Assembly: GCA_036744635.1 (NCBI GenBank)
Contig: DAIOHQ010000232.1
Location: 1 to 7,863, forward strand
Origin: DAIOHQ01 sp036744635
GTDB taxonomy: Bacteria > Planctomycetota > Phycisphaerae > Tepidisphaerales > Tepidisphaeraceae
Reading direction: 5' to 3'
Length of the DNA: 7,863 bases
This document shows positions 7,086 through 7,863 of this stretch, piece by piece; position 1 is the stretch's first letter; each line of letters starts with the position of its first letter. The notes below the pieces were generated by a model that was not told the origin of the DNA, did no database searches, and was given only the letters and a program-made list of their open reading frames with translations. The position numbers and the translations under genes were made by a program.

Positions 7086-7195
7086 GTTTCCGAAACATCG
7101 GAGGAACGGAACACAGCGCGACTTGACTAGATTGAACGCGTGCCGGCATCCCCTCCAGTGATCGGCGAACACGGGATGTGTCCCAAAACCACATC

Positions 7196-7642
7196 TCAAT
7201 CCTGTGCCGGCATCATGTGCTGCATCTTATATTCGTCAAACGACTCAAAATTCCGAATGCTCCGGCTGATGTTCCGACGGCCAAGGATCGTATTGTCGAT
7301 GCGCGAGTGCAGGTAATCCGCAAGCCCCTCGAAACGAGCTGCCGGGATAAAATATGTCGGTGCCTTGAACTTCCTCTCAATATTCTTGAACAACGCGGCG
7401 TACTGAAGCCGCCCACTGCGTCCAAACCCGGCATCCGCCTCGCGAAAATGGTGATATCGCTCCACGAGATATTTCACGTAGTTGCGCTTCGACAAATCCG
7501 CGCCGATACATCCCTTGGGATAAGGATTTGCGCGCCGGCCGCTTTTGCTCACCCGAATTGTTGTCCGATCCCCGACATGCACCGTTCCCGCATGAATCGT
7601 GCCGGAATTGCAAATCGCGTTCTTCGCTCTCATGGGTGCCAT
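7196..7642 (-). CDS. Small protein of unknown function upstream of the HNH nuclease gene
   Basis: The predicted protein is 148 residues; I do not recognise a named family. Residues about 10-30 (ICNSGTIHAGTVHVGDRTTI) show a short Gly-spaced pattern that suggests beta structure. The rest looks helical and well folded, with PYPKGCIGADLSKRNYVKYL and VERYHHFREADAGFGR at about 40-75, then KFKAPTYFIPAARF and LHSRIDNTILGRRN. This composition looks like a real conserved protein, not a chance frame. There is no signal peptide or membrane helix. The ATG at 7642 is used; an in-frame ATG at 7633 is nearly as good, with AGGA eight bases before it. It is the first gene of the lower-GC - strand block and reads toward the nuclease gene 203 bases on. 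It could be a partner or regulator of the nuclease; nothing in its sequence proves that. Confidence 0.65.
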   Translation of the reverse strand: MAPMRAKNAICNSGTIHAGTVHVGDRTTIRVSKSGRRANPYPKGCIGADLSKRNYVKYLVERYHHFREADAGFGRSGRLQYAALFKNIERKFKAPTYFIPAARFEGLADYLHSRIDNTILGRRNISRSIRNFESFDEYKMQHMMPAQD

Positions 7643-7764
7643 CCTACCTTGGGGACGCCAATTCTGGCATTCCAGCTACATGCTGCCATAACTATCGAAT
7701 TGCGCATTTCCCGCGCCGCCAGCGCAACGCCTTGGAACCACAAAATCCCCAGAATAAAAAATTT

Positions 7765-7796
7765 TTCGCCTCTTCGCCTCTTCGCGCCCTCGCGGT
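7765..7796. repeat. 8-bp tandem repeat, TTCGCCTC type
   Basis: Two exact copies of TTCGCCTC (7765-7772 and 7773-7780) are followed by the degenerate units TTCGCGCC (7781-7788) and CTCGCGGT (7789-7796), then TAAC. The unit length is not a multiple of three, so this is unlikely to be coding. It directly follows the A/T tract. From memory, similar GCGAAGAGGCGAAG-like strings recur between genes in several environmental phyla; this was not checked. Confidence 0.6.
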
Positions 7797-7815
7797 TAAC
7801 TCTTTCCCAATCCAG

Positions 7816-7844
7816 CATCTGTGAACATCTGTGCCCCATCTGTG
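7816..7844. repeat. Three direct CATCTGTG copies at one-helical-turn spacing
   Basis: Exact copies of CATCTGTG lie at 7816-7823, 7826-7833 and 7837-7844, so starts are 10 and 11 bases apart and all face the same side of the helix. There is no room for CRISPR spacers. They could be protein binding sites or a fragment of a dispersed repeat continuing beyond the window. Confidence 0.6.
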
Positions 7845-7863
7845 GCCAAACCCTCTTCCAAGT

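Larger units (their letters stand above)
7643..7863. other. Intergenic right edge with repeats and no gene
   Basis: No convincing coding frame was found; the frames that are open here translate short repeats. The segment lies upstream of the small - strand gene. It contains the tract AAAAAATTTTT at 7756-7766, which may bend DNA, followed by two repeat blocks described separately. It may mark the outer edge of the accessory block. Confidence 0.5.

Noticed and set aside
6993..7199. N-terminal extension of the HNH nuclease to a TTG overlapping the upstream stop codon
   Set aside because: The 69 extra residues look non-coding, cross the GTAG-headed palindrome, and precede a more typical ATG at 6992 with GGAG upstream.
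7528..7824. 98-residue open frame on the + strand at the right edge
   Set aside because: It overlaps the start of the small - strand gene and then translates the 8-bp repeat; no domain-like content.
7765..7844. CRISPR array
   Set aside because: The units are 8 bp and directly tandem or 2-3 bases apart, leaving no spacers, and no cas gene is present.

Overview
The window looks like a piece of a GC-rich bacterial chromosome, most likely a planctomycete and probably of the Phycisphaerae type. This is an inference. It rests on strong C/G preference at third codon positions, tandem ExbD paralogues followed by a very large exported helical-repeat protein ending in a Pro/Ser/Thr/Gln tail, weak or absent Shine-Dalgarno sequences for some genes, and dispersed intergenic hairpins and short tandem repeats of a kind I associate with these genomes. 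No single marker gene here fixes the taxonomy, and no rRNA, tRNA, CRISPR array or transposase gene was seen.

Left part (1-4299, + strand): two ExbD/TolR-type proteins (98-571 and 702-1115) with nearly identical membrane segments, then a 1000-residue secreted, alpha-helical TPR-like protein (1297-4299). Together they look like part of a proton-motive-force-driven Tol/Ton-type envelope system. The ExbB/TolQ channel partner is not in the window and may lie just upstream of position 1. A hairpin cluster sits in the gap before the large gene (1150-1203).

Middle (4300-5425): two closely related palindromes (4302-4327 and 4353-4377) with compensatory stem changes, a pyrimidine-rich leader, and a 290-residue calcineurin-like (PPP-type) metallophosphoesterase on the + strand.

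Right part (5451-7642, - strand): two genes transcribed toward the phosphoesterase, with visibly lower GC and a more relaxed third codon position, suggesting an acquired accessory module. The upstream gene (7642-7196) encodes a 148-residue protein of unknown function. The downstream gene (6992-5451) encodes a 513-residue endonuclease with an N-terminal PUA/EVE-like domain, a long unassigned central region and a C-terminal zinc-type HNH nuclease domain. The layout resembles modification-dependent restriction enzymes, and the pair is the best candidate here for an undescribed defence system. A third GTAG-headed hairpin lies between the two genes (7065-7085).

Right edge (7643-7863): no gene. It holds an A/T tract, an 8-bp tandem repeat and three CATCTGTG copies spaced 10 and 11 bp apart.
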